From Arthrobacter tumbae (GTDB lineage: Bacteria; Actinomycetota; Actinomycetes; Actinomycetales; Micrococcaceae), in assembly GCF_016907495.1 (NCBI RefSeq), contig NZ_JAFBCC010000001.1, forward strand, positions 744,001 to 808,000: DNA of 64,000 bases, in the 5' to 3' direction. Below are positions 42,772 to 52,269 of this stretch, one piece after another. Every line of letters begins with the position of its first letter. Positions within the stretch are counted from its first letter, which is position 1. Position numbers and translations under genes: made by a program. A model generated the notes under the pieces. That model was given only the letters and a program-made list of their open reading frames with translations. It was not told where the DNA came from and made no database searches.

Positions 42772-43377
42772 ATGCCCAGCTCACAGGCCGCTACCCGCCG
42801 CGGACGTCCCGGATACGATCAGCAGACTGTCCTCAACATCGCCGTCGATGTCTTCAACCGGCACGGCTACGAGGCCACGTCGATGGGCGTCCTTGCGGAG
42901 AACCTGGGCATCAGCAAATCGGCGATCTACCATCACGTGCCGTCGAAGGGCGATCTGCTGCGGCTCGCGCTGGACCATGCGCTCGGCGGCCTCGAAGCCG
43001 TACTGACGCACGCGAATGCAACGTCCGGCAAGGCGGACCAGCGGCTAGAGTACGTGCTGCGCGGCACCATTGCGGTGTTGACCGAGCGGCTTCCCTTCGT
43101 GACGCTCCTGCTGCGGCTGCGCGGCAATACGGAGGTTGAGCGCGAAGCCCTTGAGCGTCGTCGTGCGTTTGATCATCAGGTGGCGTCGCTGGTCGAGGCT
43201 GCGCGGTCCGAGGGCTCCATCCGCAAGGACATCGATCCGCGGACCACGACGAGGCTGCTGTTCGGCACAATCAACTCGGTGGTCGAGTGGTACAAGCCCG
43301 GGGGTCCGCTGACGCCCCAGAAGCTCGCCGACGACGTCATCGCCATGGTCTTTGAGGGGCTGCACCACCACGCCTGA
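42772..43377 (+). CDS. paaR: TetR-family repressor PaaR
   Basis: 201 residues. The N-terminal helix-turn-helix MGVLAENLGISKSAIYHHVP (about residues 39-58) is typical of TetR proteins, and the remainder is an all-helical ligand domain. Position directly after paaK, with matching operators at five places near paa genes, identifies it as the phenylacetyl-CoA-responsive repressor; ligand identity is by analogy with known PaaR proteins. Confidence 0.85.
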   Translation: MPSSQAATRRGRPGYDQQTVLNIAVDVFNRHGYEATSMGVLAENLGISKSAIYHHVPSKGDLLRLALDHALGGLEAVLTHANATSGKADQRLEYVLRGTIAVLTERLPFVTLLLRLRGNTEVEREALERRRAFDHQVASLVEAARSEGSIRKDIDPRTTTRLLFGTINSVVEWYKPGGPLTPQKLADDVIAMVFEGLHHHA

Positions 43378-43430
43378 GGCTCGTGCGGTAGGACCTTGAC
43401 TGATCGCCGACCTAAGCGGACCCTGATGCT

Positions 43431-44261
43431 ATGGTTGCGAAACTGTCCGGGGTAATGATGGGCCTCCTGTCAGAGCTGCGGTACGAACCCATTGCCAAGC
43501 GGATCCGCGGCCACGTCGATGGCACTGCCGTCGTCGATACTCACCGGGCACTGCTGGTCTGGGAACCGAAGCGGGTCACGCCGATCTTCGCCGTGCCCGA
43601 GGATGAGTTGAAAACCGAGTTGATCCCCGGCAACGCTGATCAAGCCGCCGCCAGGGAATATCCGATCGCCATCATGCTCGACGCTCCGCCGGCGCTTGAC
43701 CCCCGCACCTCATTCAGTCGCCACACGACGCCCGGCACCCCCTTGACGTTGCGAACGGGCAGCACCATTTTGCCAGGGGCAGCGTTCCGCCCCGATGACG
43801 GCGCTTTGGCAGGCTATGTCCTTCTCGACTTTGATGCGTTCAGCTGGTACGAGGACGACGAAGAGATTATCGGGCACCCACGCGACCCATTCCACCGCAT
43901 CGATGTCCGCCGATCTGCTGCACGGGTAAGCATCCAACTGGAGGGCATCACACTCGCGGAGACTGCTCAAGCCTGCCTGCTGTACGAAACGTTCCTACCA
44001 CCGCGTTTCTACCTGCCGCCGGAGGACGTGCGGCTCGACCTGATGGAAGCAAGCACGACGACGACGGTCTGCCCGTACAAGGGCAAGGCGAGCTACTACT
44101 CCTACCCTGAATCACCCAAGGGTCAGGACATCGCGTGGCAGTACGACTCGCGCTTTCCGGACGCAACACAGATCCACGGACTGGTGTGCTTCTTCGACGA
44201 AAAAGTGGACGTGACAGTGGACGGGCAATTGCAGCGAAAGAGCATCACGCCCTGGTCCTAG
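43431..44261 (+). CDS. DUF427 domain protein (two domains)
   Basis: 276 residues with two DUF427-type units. The first (about residues 15-60) has RIRGHVDGTAVVDTHRALLVWEP; the second has VRLDLMEASTTTTVCPYKGKASYYSY (about 195-220) and ends FDEKVDVTVDGQ. The domain is a small beta fold of unknown biochemical role, common in actinobacteria. The start ATG 43431 lies 53 bases after paaR; no PaaR site precedes it, so regulation may be separate. Confidence 0.85.
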   Translation: MVAKLSGVMMGLLSELRYEPIAKRIRGHVDGTAVVDTHRALLVWEPKRVTPIFAVPEDELKTELIPGNADQAAAREYPIAIMLDAPPALDPRTSFSRHTTPGTPLTLRTGSTILPGAAFRPDDGALAGYVLLDFDAFSWYEDDEEIIGHPRDPFHRIDVRRSAARVSIQLEGITLAETAQACLLYETFLPPRFYLPPEDVRLDLMEASTTTTVCPYKGKASYYSYPESPKGQDIAWQYDSRFPDATQIHGLVCFFDEKVDVTVDGQLQRKSITPWS

Positions 44262-44350
44262 CCTCCCTGATTCATCATCCCGATCGGTCTTTTATCTCTT
44301 GGGCTCTTGACTCCGGGCCCGGTCTCAACAAGGCTAGAGAAGCGGTCTCA

Positions 44351-44364
44351 AGAAAACGTTTTCT
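44351..44364 (+). promoter_or_regulatory. Palindromic operator upstream of pectate lyase
   Basis: AGAAAACGTTTTCT is a perfect 14-base palindrome of the kind bound by LacI-family regulators (AAAACGTTTT centre). It lies 67 bases before the pectate lyase start. No LacI gene adjoins it, so the regulator is elsewhere. Confidence 0.6.
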
Positions 44365-44430
44365 CGCGCGGAGGGAAGCTCTCCCCCGCTGATCCCGCAT
44401 GCCCACCGCTCACCTCAGAAGAAGGAATCA

Positions 44431-45894
44431 ATGACGATGCCTACCCAGATTCACGTTCGTCCCACGCCCAGGGTTGCCGCCCTCGGAGTGAGCATGCTCC
44501 TCGCTGGAACCTTGCTGACCACCGCCCCTTCTACCCCCGCCACCGCTGCAGATTCGCTCCTAGGAACAGAAGCCGCCACCCTCGGCTGGGCAACATCGAA
44601 CGGTGGAACGAATGGAGGTGCAGGGGCGCCGGATGAAAGCACTTACGTGGTGTCCGACCGTGCGGAACTTATCGATGCGCTGGACAACAACGGATTCCCC
44701 GACGCACCGAAGATCATTTACGTCGACGGCACTATCCATGGGAACGAGGCAGCAAACGGTGAGTTGCTTGAGGCAGCGGACTACGCACCGGGTTACGACA
44801 TACAGAAATATCTCAGCTGCTTCACCTCGGAGGGGTGGAGCGATTCAACTCACAATTATTGCGGTCCACAGCGCCGACTCCGTCAAACGGGCAGTAACAA
44901 TCTGAAGAGACAGATCGAGACCAAGATACCGAGTAACACGACACTTCTGGGCGTTGGCGAGAACTCAGGATTCACTTCCACCAACATCATGCTTCACGTC
45001 GACACGAATATCGTGATCAGGAACCTGACCTTCGAGGCTCCCGTGGACCATTTCACCTCCTGGGACCCAAACGACGGCGAGGAAGGCTCCTGGAACGCAC
45101 GGTTCGACGCAATGTCCTCAGTCACGGCCAGCAACATCTGGGTGGATCACGTAACCTTCACCGACGGACGCTTTCCTGACATCGCTGCCGCCGAAGGACC
45201 GAACGGAAAACCCATCAACTTCCATGACGGGCTCTTCGACATGAAGGACGGCACCGACTTCGTGTCGGTCACGAACAGCCGCTTCGAGAACCACGACAAA
45301 TCCATGCTCCTAGGCTCGGGCGATGACAACGCAGATACCGACGCCGGCCGCTTGAGAATCACCATCGCCCACAACCACTTCGACGGAACAGCTCAGCGGT
45401 CACCACGTGTCCGATACGGAGCTGTGCATGTTCTCAACAACTACTACTCGGGCAAGGTGAATGATCCGGTTTCGCCCCTTCAGTCAAGCGCGAACGGGGG
45501 CCACAGTTACTTCATCGGCTTGGGCTATGAATCCCGAATCGTCTCCGAGGGAAATGCCTTCGACTACGTAGGGCCGGGTGCCGACGAGTCGATCATTGTC
45601 GCGAACTGGAATGCAACCCGATTCGTCGATAGCGGCTCCTGGTTCAAGGGACAGCCAACGGACGTGAACGCGCTGGCATCCGCCGGTTACGACAGCACTT
45701 CGGCTACGGCAGTGGCAGAAGCGGACTCGAAGGGCGCCGAAGCGCCGGCCTGGGCACTTGCCGGATTCAGCACCGACGTGGGCTGGTCACCTTCGGCTGA
45801 GTACAGCTACGAAGCTGTGTCGAGCTACGCGGCAGTGAAATGGCACGGCAAGCATGCCACGGGAGCAGGAATCATCGACATAGCAGCTCCCTGA
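44431..45894 (+). CDS. Secreted pectate lyase (PL1)
   Basis: 487 residues; ATG 44431 with AGAAGGA upstream. A signal peptide (about 1-38, ending TPATAA) leads into a right-handed beta-helix. Motifs are TASNIWVDHVTFTDGR and DFVSVTNSRFENHDKSMLLG (about residues 275-295, with the calcium Asp residues), then QRSPRVRYGAVHVLNNYYSG with the catalytic Arg. It cuts polygalacturonate by beta-elimination outside the cell. Plant-material degradation fits the pullulanase in the same region. Confidence 0.93.
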   Translation: MTMPTQIHVRPTPRVAALGVSMLLAGTLLTTAPSTPATAADSLLGTEAATLGWATSNGGTNGGAGAPDESTYVVSDRAELIDALDNNGFPDAPKIIYVDGTIHGNEAANGELLEAADYAPGYDIQKYLSCFTSEGWSDSTHNYCGPQRRLRQTGSNNLKRQIETKIPSNTTLLGVGENSGFTSTNIMLHVDTNIVIRNLTFEAPVDHFTSWDPNDGEEGSWNARFDAMSSVTASNIWVDHVTFTDGRFPDIAAAEGPNGKPINFHDGLFDMKDGTDFVSVTNSRFENHDKSMLLGSGDDNADTDAGRLRITIAHNHFDGTAQRSPRVRYGAVHVLNNYYSGKVNDPVSPLQSSANGGHSYFIGLGYESRIVSEGNAFDYVGPGADESIIVANWNATRFVDSGSWFKGQPTDVNALASAGYDSTSATAVAEADSKGAEAPAWALAGFSTDVGWSPSAEYSYEAVSSYAAVKWHGKHATGAGIIDIAAP

Positions 45895-45979
45895 GATGAG
45901 TGTGCGGCGTGCGCGCCCGGTCGCCGAGTGCACGACCAGGCGCCACGCCGCATCCCACAGGCGCGTGGATAGCGCCCGG

Positions 45980-48064
45980 CTACTTCTCCACGAGGGTCAG
46001 GACGTCGTACGTCGCCACGATCTCGTCGTTCTGGTTGGTCAGCACCGCGTCCCAGGACACTTCGCCGTACTCCTCGTCCTCGCGCGGCGTGATGCGCTTG
46101 GCGGTGAGGGTCACGCGAATCGAGTCACCGGCAGCGACGGGCGTGATGAACCGCAGGTTCTCCAGGCCATAGTTCGCCAGCACGGGCCCCGGAGCAGGCT
46201 CGACAAACAGCCCGGCTCCCCAGGACAGCAGCAGGTACCCGTGCGCCACGATGCCCGGGAAGAAGGGGTTCGCCGCCGCCGCTTCCTCGTTGGTGTGCGC
46301 GTAGAACTTATCGCCTGTCTCGTTCGCAAACGCGGTGATGTCTTCCAGGGTCACCTGGCGCAGGTCGGAGCGCACAGAGTCGCCGATCCGCAGCGTCGCG
46401 AGGTTCTTCCGGAACGGGTGCTCGTCGTCGAAGTTCCGGTCAGCTCCGGTGTGCCAGACGCCGGTCACCGCGGTCAGCATGTTCGGCGACCCCTGCAGTG
46501 CCGTGCGCTGCATGTGGTGCAGCACGGAACGGATGCCGCCGAGTTCCTCCCCGCCGCCCGCGCGGCCCGGTCCGCCATGCACCAGGTGCGGCACGGGCGA
46601 ACCGTGTCCGGTGGAGGAACGCGCATCCTCACGGTTCAGCAGCAGCACACGGCCATGGTGAGCCGCGATACCCATCACCAACTCGCGCGCAATGGCTGGA
46701 TCGTTGGTGCAGACCGTCGCCACAAGCGAACCTTCACCCATGGCGGCCAGCCGTACGGCGTGTGCAGTGTCGTCATACCCCACCACCGACGCCACGGGGC
46801 CGAAGGCCTCCACCGTATGAAGTTCAACCGCGTCGGAGTTCTCCCAGGTCAGGAGCACCGGAGCCATGAACGCGCCGTCCTCGGCGACGTCCACGGTGCC
46901 GTCAGCGTGGGTCACACGCGGAGAGTCGAGGGTTCCGTAGGCAAGCTCGCCGCCCGCTGCAAGCATGGTTTCGACGGCGGCGCGGACGTCCCGCATTTGC
47001 CCGACCGAAGCGAGCGCACCCATGGTGACGCCCTCGGCGCGCGGATCACCCAGCGTGATGCGCTGCTCGATGCGGTCGCGGGCGGCAGCAACGACGTCGT
47101 TCACGAGGGCCTTCGGGACCAGCGTGCGGCGGATGCTGGTGCACTTCTGCCCCGCCTTGACCGTGATTTCGGTGACGAGTGACTTGATGAACGCGTCAAA
47201 CTCGGGAGTGCCGGGCACGGCATCCTCGCCAAGGATCGCGGCGTTGAGGGAGTCGGTCTCGGAGGAGAAACGCACGCCGCCCGTCGTCACGTTCTCGTGG
47301 GACTTCAGCTTGTTCGCCGTCGACGCGGAACCGGTGAACAGCACCAGATCGCGGTAATCAAGGTAATCGAGCACGTCCCGGGCAGGGCCGGAAATAAGCT
47401 GCAGCGACCCGGCGGGCAGGATGTTGGACTCGATGATGAGCTTCACGACCGCGGCCGTCAGGTAGCCGGTGGGCGTCGCCGGCTTCACAATCGTCGGCAC
47501 ACCGGCCAGGAACGCCGGCGCAAGCTTCTCCAGCAATCCCCATACCGGGAAATTGAAAGCATTGATCTGGACTGCCACGCCCGGAATGCGCGTGTAGATG
47601 TGTTCGCCAATGAAAGAGCCGTCCTTCGACAGCACCTCCACAGGACCGTCGATGACAACCTGCGAGTTGGGCAGCTCCCGCCGACCCTTGGAACCGAAGG
47701 TGAACAGGACGCCAATTCCGCCGTCGATATCGACCATTGAATCGACCTTCGTGGCGCCTGTCCGTGCCGATAGCTCATACAGGTGCTCCCGCTGCCCGTT
47801 CAGGAACTGGGCGAGCGCCTTGAGCTTCAGCGCGCGCTGATGAAACGTGAACTTTCCCAGCTCACCCTGGCCGGTGGTCCGGGCATAATCGACGACGTCG
47901 GCAACGTCCAGCCCGCTGGTGCTCACCATGGCAAGCAGTTCGCCGGTGCTGGCATCCCGTACTTCAGTAGCGTTGTCCTCGGACAACGTGTGCTGGTCAG
48001 GCGTCCACCAGGCGTCGCGGATGAAGCTGGGGACAATGTCCACGCTGAGGGCGGTCGAAGTCAT
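45980..48064 (-). CDS. paaZ: Bifunctional aldehyde dehydrogenase / oxepin-CoA hydrolase PaaZ
   Basis: 694 residues from ATG 48064. The N-terminal ALDH domain carries VQINAFNFPVWGLLEKLAP, VLFTGSASTANKL and the catalytic Cys in KAGQKCTSIRR (about 307). The C-terminal MaoC-like hydratase (from about 545) has FANETGDKFYAHTNEEAA and FPGIVAHGYLLLS. It opens the oxepin-CoA ring and oxidises the resulting semialdehyde. Divergent from a thioesterase gene with a shared PaaR-type site between. Confidence 0.95.
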   Translation of the reverse strand: MTSTALSVDIVPSFIRDAWWTPDQHTLSEDNATEVRDASTGELLAMVSTSGLDVADVVDYARTTGQGELGKFTFHQRALKLKALAQFLNGQREHLYELSARTGATKVDSMVDIDGGIGVLFTFGSKGRRELPNSQVVIDGPVEVLSKDGSFIGEHIYTRIPGVAVQINAFNFPVWGLLEKLAPAFLAGVPTIVKPATPTGYLTAAVVKLIIESNILPAGSLQLISGPARDVLDYLDYRDLVLFTGSASTANKLKSHENVTTGGVRFSSETDSLNAAILGEDAVPGTPEFDAFIKSLVTEITVKAGQKCTSIRRTLVPKALVNDVVAAARDRIEQRITLGDPRAEGVTMGALASVGQMRDVRAAVETMLAAGGELAYGTLDSPRVTHADGTVDVAEDGAFMAPVLLTWENSDAVELHTVEAFGPVASVVGYDDTAHAVRLAAMGEGSLVATVCTNDPAIARELVMGIAAHHGRVLLLNREDARSSTGHGSPVPHLVHGGPGRAGGGEELGGIRSVLHHMQRTALQGSPNMLTAVTGVWHTGADRNFDDEHPFRKNLATLRIGDSVRSDLRQVTLEDITAFANETGDKFYAHTNEEAAAANPFFPGIVAHGYLLLSWGAGLFVEPAPGPVLANYGLENLRFITPVAAGDSIRVTLTAKRITPREDEEYGEVSWDAVLTNQNDEIVATYDVLTLVEK

Positions 48065-48107
48065 CGTTGACCTTTCGCGTTTGGGAGCTCGAGGAATAGG
48101 GCAAACA

Positions 48108-48129
48108 TTACTGAACGGACGTTCGGTAA
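48108..48129. promoter_or_regulatory. PaaR-type operator between paaZ and the thioesterase gene
   Basis: TTACTGAACG then GACGTTCGGTAA: the best-conserved palindrome of the five, centred between divergent starts and able to control both. Confidence 0.82.
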
Positions 48130-48183
48130 TATGTCCAGAGTACATGAACGCACCATCCCTCCACACCCCACAAGGAGCCTTCA

Positions 48184-48582
48184 GTGACCGGCGAACCCTG
48201 GCAGATTACCCTCGGCGAACTCGACGAGAAGATGGGCGTGAAGATCCTCGAACAGTCGGTCGAGCGGGTCGTCGCGACGATGCCCGTGGAGGGTAACCGG
48301 CAGTCCTTCGGCCTCCTGCACGGTGGGGCATCGCTTGCGGTCGGTGAAGCCGTCGGCTCCTGGGCAGCCGTGATCCACGCAAGCACGCTGGGCAAGACTG
48401 CCGTGGGCGTGGACGTCTCCGCGACCCATCACAAGTCCGCGCGCAACGGCACCATCACCATCACCGCCACGCCCATCCATCTGGGGCGCACCCTCACCAC
48501 GCATGAAGTGCTGCTGACCAACGACGACGGCGGCCGCCTCTGCACCCTCCGCATCACCAACCTGCTGCTTGAGAAAAAATAG
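48184..48582 (+). CDS. Hotdog-fold thioesterase (second PaaI-like)
   Basis: 132 residues from GTG 48184 (AAGGAG seven bases upstream). The hotdog core has QSFGLLHGGASLAVGEAVGS (about residues 41-60), with HGG and Glu as in the 4-hydroxybenzoyl/1,4-dihydroxy-2-naphthoyl-CoA group, and GVDVSATHHKSARNG. It is probably a CoA thioesterase of the phenylacetate regulon because it shares the promoter region with paaZ; a menaquinone (MenI) role is a less likely alternative. Confidence 0.85.
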   Translation: MTGEPWQITLGELDEKMGVKILEQSVERVVATMPVEGNRQSFGLLHGGASLAVGEAVGSWAAVIHASTLGKTAVGVDVSATHHKSARNGTITITATPIHLGRTLTTHEVLLTNDDGGRLCTLRITNLLLEKK

Positions 48583-48585
48583 GCG

Positions 48586-49335
48586 TTACGAGGTCAACTT
48601 CGCCCGGACCGCCGCTATCTCCTCCCCTGACAAGCCGGCGTCCCTGAGATACGCCTCGGCGTCGAGGCTGTCCAGCAGCTCCAGCAGATGCGCCCGGGTG
48701 TGCATAACCCACTCGTGGAGTTGCTCAGGCGACTTCGGCGTCTCATGCGGCTTTTCGAGCCCAACGTTGTGCTCATTGATGCCATGCACGGCCAGCGCAT
48801 AGTCGTTGGCGATGTCCTCGTGCGCAACGCCCGCGAGCGCCAGCAGCACTGCGGTCACCATGCCGGTGCGGTCGCGTCCCGCTGCACAGTGCACGACGAC
48901 GGCGCCATCCGACTCCGCCACGGCCCGCACCACTGCGGCGATCTTCTCCGGCCACCGGCGCAGGTTTTCGCGGTAGTACTCGGGCGAGTTCAGATAGGGT
49001 CCGACCAGCTGCATGAACTCTTCATCTGACTGGTCCTCGGTGGGGCAGTTCACTACCCGGAACCGGTCCAGGACAGCGGTGTTCAGGACGGGATCCGCTT
49101 CCCGCCGTCCACGTTCGTCAGGGTTTCTGAGGTCAACCACGGTGCGAACGCCGTCGTCGTACGCCTGCTGCCAACCGGCGTCCGTGAGCCACTCATGGCG
49201 GCCCATCCGGTACAGCCGCCCAGCCCTGATGTCTGGGCTGACGCCGCCGAGGTCCCGTGCATTCACCGCCCCGTCCCAGGGCACGCTCCGGTGCTTGCCG
49301 TTTTGATGCAGGTGGTCCAGATCAATCGAAGCCAT
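48586..49335 (-). CDS. Tyrosine-protein phosphatase
   Basis: 249 residues with the P-loop signature VVHCAAGRDRTGMVTAVLL (Cys about 149, Arg six residues on), preceded by the N-terminal VNARDLGGVSPDIRAGRLYR typical of the PTP_LMW-unrelated Y_phosphatase3 group. Such enzymes dephosphorylate tyrosine or phosphoinositides. The stop lies four bases from the convergent thioesterase stop. No signal peptide. Confidence 0.88.
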   Translation of the reverse strand: MASIDLDHLHQNGKHRSVPWDGAVNARDLGGVSPDIRAGRLYRMGRHEWLTDAGWQQAYDDGVRTVVDLRNPDERGRREADPVLNTAVLDRFRVVNCPTEDQSDEEFMQLVGPYLNSPEYYRENLRRWPEKIAAVVRAVAESDGAVVVHCAAGRDRTGMVTAVLLALAGVAHEDIANDYALAVHGINEHNVGLEKPHETPKSPEQLHEWVMHTRAHLLELLDSLDAEAYLRDAGLSGEEIAAVRAKLTS

Positions 49336-49365
49336 GCCTCAGCGTAACAAGCAGCAAGAATGCCG

Positions 49366-50463
49366 TCAGGGCACCAATTCGTAGAAGCGAAAGAACCCGA
49401 AGCCCTCGATGGGCAGGGTCCGGATATCGTGGAATCCGGCCTCCAGAGCGTACTTCCGCAGGGTTACTGGGCGCATGACCGTTCCCGTGCCGGCGCTCTT
49501 GGGGTGAGCCATGCCGTCGGGCAGGCAGATCAGCAGGCTGTAGCCGTACATCAGCCGCTCAACCTCGTCTCCCGGTGCCGCGAAGGCGTCAGCCACAGCT
49601 TCATCCATGACGACGACGCTCCCGCCTTCACGAAGCGACTGGCGCGCCGCGGTCAACACCTCAACCGGATAAGGGAGGTCGTGAATGCACTCGAAGGCGA
49701 ACACCGCGTCGAACCGGTCTGAGGGCAGACCGGCTGCGTCGATGTGCTGAAACTCAACGGTGCTGCCTGATTCTGTTGCGTTGGCCCGTGCGAGGTCAAT
49801 CGACTCTGCGTCGATGTCGAAGCCGGTAACCGCCGCTGCCGGATACATCCTGGCAAGAGCGATCGTCGACCAACCGGCACCACAACCGATGTCCCCGATC
49901 ATTGTCCCTGCGCGTTCAAGCCGGGAGACGAGCTCTGGCGCCTGGTTCAGCGCGTTACCCAGTTCGCGCTCGAACCACGGGCGGTTCATGTCGGCCTGCG
50001 CCACGCGGGCGTCGTCACCGAACTCCGACCATCCCACTCCCGTTCCGGCACGGTACGCCTCCTGCAATGCGGGAAGCTGCACCGCGGCACCCGCCAGCAT
50101 CCGGGCGAGCGGCGCGAGGTAATTGAGGCTCTCGGTGTCTGTCAGCACCTCCGCGGTTCCAGGAGGGAGGCTGAAGCGGCAGGTGCCGCCGCCGTCGTCG
50201 TCCTTGTCGTTGCCTTTGTCGTTGTCGTCGTCCAGAGCGGTCAAGAGGCCGGTGACGGCCTGCTGCTCCAGCCATTCCCTGGCGTAGCGCTCCGAGGTCC
50301 CGGTGCGCTGCGCCAGTTCAGCGGACGACGCCGGGCCCTCACTCGCCAGGCTTCGGTACCAGCCCAGCCTGTCGCCCAGGTGAATGGAAAGGATGTCTAT
50401 GGTGCCGAGTGCTGCGTTGAAGATGCGCTCGGCGACGGCTTCGGCGTCCTGCTCAGGGGCCAT
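49366..50463 (-). CDS. Class I SAM-dependent methyltransferase with N-terminal helical domain
   Basis: ATG 50463 is preferred (GGAGG at good spacing), giving 365 residues. The first 100 residues look like a winged-helix dimerisation domain (AELAQRTGTSERYAREWLEQ) as in O-methyltransferase-like proteins. They are interrupted by an Asp/Asn/Lys-rich insert (DDDNDKGNDKDDDGGG). The Rossmann part has IGDIGCGAGWSTIALARMYP and FDAVFAFECIHDL. The substrate is unknown. Confidence 0.8.
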   Translation of the reverse strand: MAPEQDAEAVAERIFNAALGTIDILSIHLGDRLGWYRSLASEGPASSAELAQRTGTSERYAREWLEQQAVTGLLTALDDDNDKGNDKDDDGGGTCRFSLPPGTAEVLTDTESLNYLAPLARMLAGAAVQLPALQEAYRAGTGVGWSEFGDDARVAQADMNRPWFERELGNALNQAPELVSRLERAGTMIGDIGCGAGWSTIALARMYPAAAVTGFDIDAESIDLARANATESGSTVEFQHIDAAGLPSDRFDAVFAFECIHDLPYPVEVLTAARQSLREGGSVVVMDEAVADAFAAPGDEVERLMYGYSLLICLPDGMAHPKSAGTGTVMRPVTLRKYALEAGFHDIRTLPIEGFGFFRFYELVP

Positions 50464-50577
50464 CATTCCTCCACTTTTGGCATGCAGTGAGACCAAGAAT
50501 GGACCCCTCGCTGATTGCTGGCAAGGTGTGGCTGAAACCCTATGTTCGGCGCGGTCGATCAGGAGTATCTTGAGCCA

Positions 50578-51399
50578 ATGAAACTCTTTCGAATTGCAGG
50601 CACCGCTGTCATGACCGTTGGGCTGATGGTGCCGGTTTCGGCATCCGTCGCCGCTCCCCCATCACCGCTGAACTATGTCGCCGTGGGTGATTCCTATGCC
50701 GCGGGATTCGGGGCCGGCTCCTATGTCAACGAATGCGGGCAGTCCCCGCTTGGGCTTCCCGGCCTGCTTGATGAGCGCAAGCGGATCGAACTGACCGCTA
50801 ACGCGACCTGTTCCGGCGCCGAGGCGGCGGGCGCTCTCGGCGGCGTTCCCGATCTTCCCGAGCAGGTCGGAGGACTTGCAGCGGTGGGTGCCCTCGGTTC
50901 ACAGACGGACCTGATAACTGTTTCCGCGGGCGGCAATGATCTGGACTTCGGCGAAATAGTCCGGGTGTGTGCCACCCAGCCCCTCGCCGTGTGTGAAGGG
51001 CTTATCCAGACCCGCGTAATCGAAGCCAAGACAGTCGTGGCAGGCAATTTGGACACCCTCTACGAGCAGATCGCCGTCGCCGCACCCGAGGCGCAGGTCA
51101 TCGTCACCGGCTATCCACACCTCTTCTCGCCCGAATTCGGGAATGAACCGCTTCTCTCCCTCGAGGCGCAGGAGCTCTTCAACGACGGCACTGACGAGCT
51201 GAACGAGATCATCGAGGATCGCGCAGAAGAGGCGGAGTTTGAATTTGTCGACGTAACCAAGCGGTTCGACAAGCACGGTATCGGTTCACCGCAGCCGTGG
51301 ATCACGTTCACCGGGTTCACCGCCATCGACGATCTGCACCCCACCGCGAAGGGCTACAAGTCCGGTTACCTTCCGGAGGTTCGCAAGGCGATCGACTAA
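50578..51399 (+). CDS. Secreted SGNH/GDSL-type hydrolase
   Basis: 273 residues from ATG 50578. A signal peptide (about 1-28, ending ASVAA) precedes a GDSL hydrolase with block I VAVGDSYAAGFGAG, block III SAGGNDLDFGE and block V DDLHPTAKGYKSGY, giving the Ser-Asp-His triad. Likely a lipase or esterase outside the cell. Its stop codon overlaps that of the convergent gene (51396-51399). Confidence 0.88.
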   Translation: MKLFRIAGTAVMTVGLMVPVSASVAAPPSPLNYVAVGDSYAAGFGAGSYVNECGQSPLGLPGLLDERKRIELTANATCSGAEAAGALGGVPDLPEQVGGLAAVGALGSQTDLITVSAGGNDLDFGEIVRVCATQPLAVCEGLIQTRVIEAKTVVAGNLDTLYEQIAVAAPEAQVIVTGYPHLFSPEFGNEPLLSLEAQELFNDGTDELNEIIEDRAEEAEFEFVDVTKRFDKHGIGSPQPWITFTGFTAIDDLHPTAKGYKSGYLPEVRKAID

Positions 51400-52235
51400 T
51401 CCACAGTAATGATCGCCTGCACCGGCGTGTGGTCTGATGGCCACGCGCCGTTGTAGCGGGTGGTGTTGATTCCCGTTTCCACAACGGTGACCCCTGAGTT
51501 CACCATGACCCAGTCAATCCGCTTGCGCCCCTGCTTCGGCGCCCGGTAATGCGGGAACGTCCCCCACAGCTCAGTCAACCGATCCTTGGCCTCATCCCAC
51601 GCGTCCGCCAGCACTTCACCGCTGGTCATCGCCTCGTAGGGCTGCGATGCTGCACCGGTATTGAAGTCGCCCATCACGACGACGGCCCCCTCCGTCCGAG
51701 CGACGAGCGACCGGATGGCCTCCGCCGACCGCTGACGCGACTTCCTGGACATGTGGTCGAGGTGCGTGTTGACGGCAGTCAGTTCCTTGCCTGTTTCCCG
51801 GTCCCGGAAGCGTCCTGTGACGACGATACGCGGGATGAGGTTGCCCCAACCATTCGAGCCGGGGGTATCCGGCGTGCTGGACAGCGCGTCCTGGTCCCAC
51901 TCCAACAGTTCCAACCGGTCGGCGTCGTAAACAATGGGGCACTGTTCGCCGCCGCCGTCCGCGTTACGTCCGCGGCCGATACTGCTGTAGTGCTCGCCCA
52001 GACCCTCGCAGATCGCCGGCATCTGGTCCGGCAGGGCCTCCTGGACGCCGAGGATTGTGGGCTGCTCGGCGGCCAGAAGCCGGCGGACCAGCGGTTCGCG
52101 GCGGCCCCAGAAATCGTGGCTCCACGGGTTCACATGAGCGACCCGGCGCCGGATGTTGTAGGTCATGATGTGGAGTTGCGGCGGCTCAACAGGTCCGATC
52201 AGCGGCTTGTCTGCCAGCGTCGTCCGCTCACTCAT
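51396..52235 (-). CDS. Endonuclease/exonuclease/phosphatase-family protein
   Basis: 279 residues with the metal-dependent EEP fold: LHIMTYNIRRRV (Asn), PTILGVQEALPDQM (Glu), NTHLDHMSRKSRQRSAEAIR (His), VVMGDFNTGAAS (Asp/Asn) and the final WPSDHTPVQAII (Asp-His). Members cleave phosphodiesters in DNA or small molecules; no signal peptide is present. It lies 34 bases downstream of paaH on the same strand, possibly read through from the paa operon. Confidence 0.88.
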   Translation of the reverse strand: MSERTTLADKPLIGPVEPPQLHIMTYNIRRRVAHVNPWSHDFWGRREPLVRRLLAAEQPTILGVQEALPDQMPAICEGLGEHYSSIGRGRNADGGGEQCPIVYDADRLELLEWDQDALSSTPDTPGSNGWGNLIPRIVVTGRFRDRETGKELTAVNTHLDHMSRKSRQRSAEAIRSLVARTEGAVVVMGDFNTGAASQPYEAMTSGEVLADAWDEAKDRLTELWGTFPHYRAPKQGRKRIDWVMVNSGVTVVETGINTTRYNGAWPSDHTPVQAIITVD

Positions 52236-52269
52236 GAAAAAACCTTAGCCCTTTTGTGTGCGGCGTGGG

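Noticed and set aside
45896..47182. Long + strand frame opposite paaZ
   Set aside because: Antisense shadow; the opposite strand carries diagnostic ALDH and MaoC motifs.
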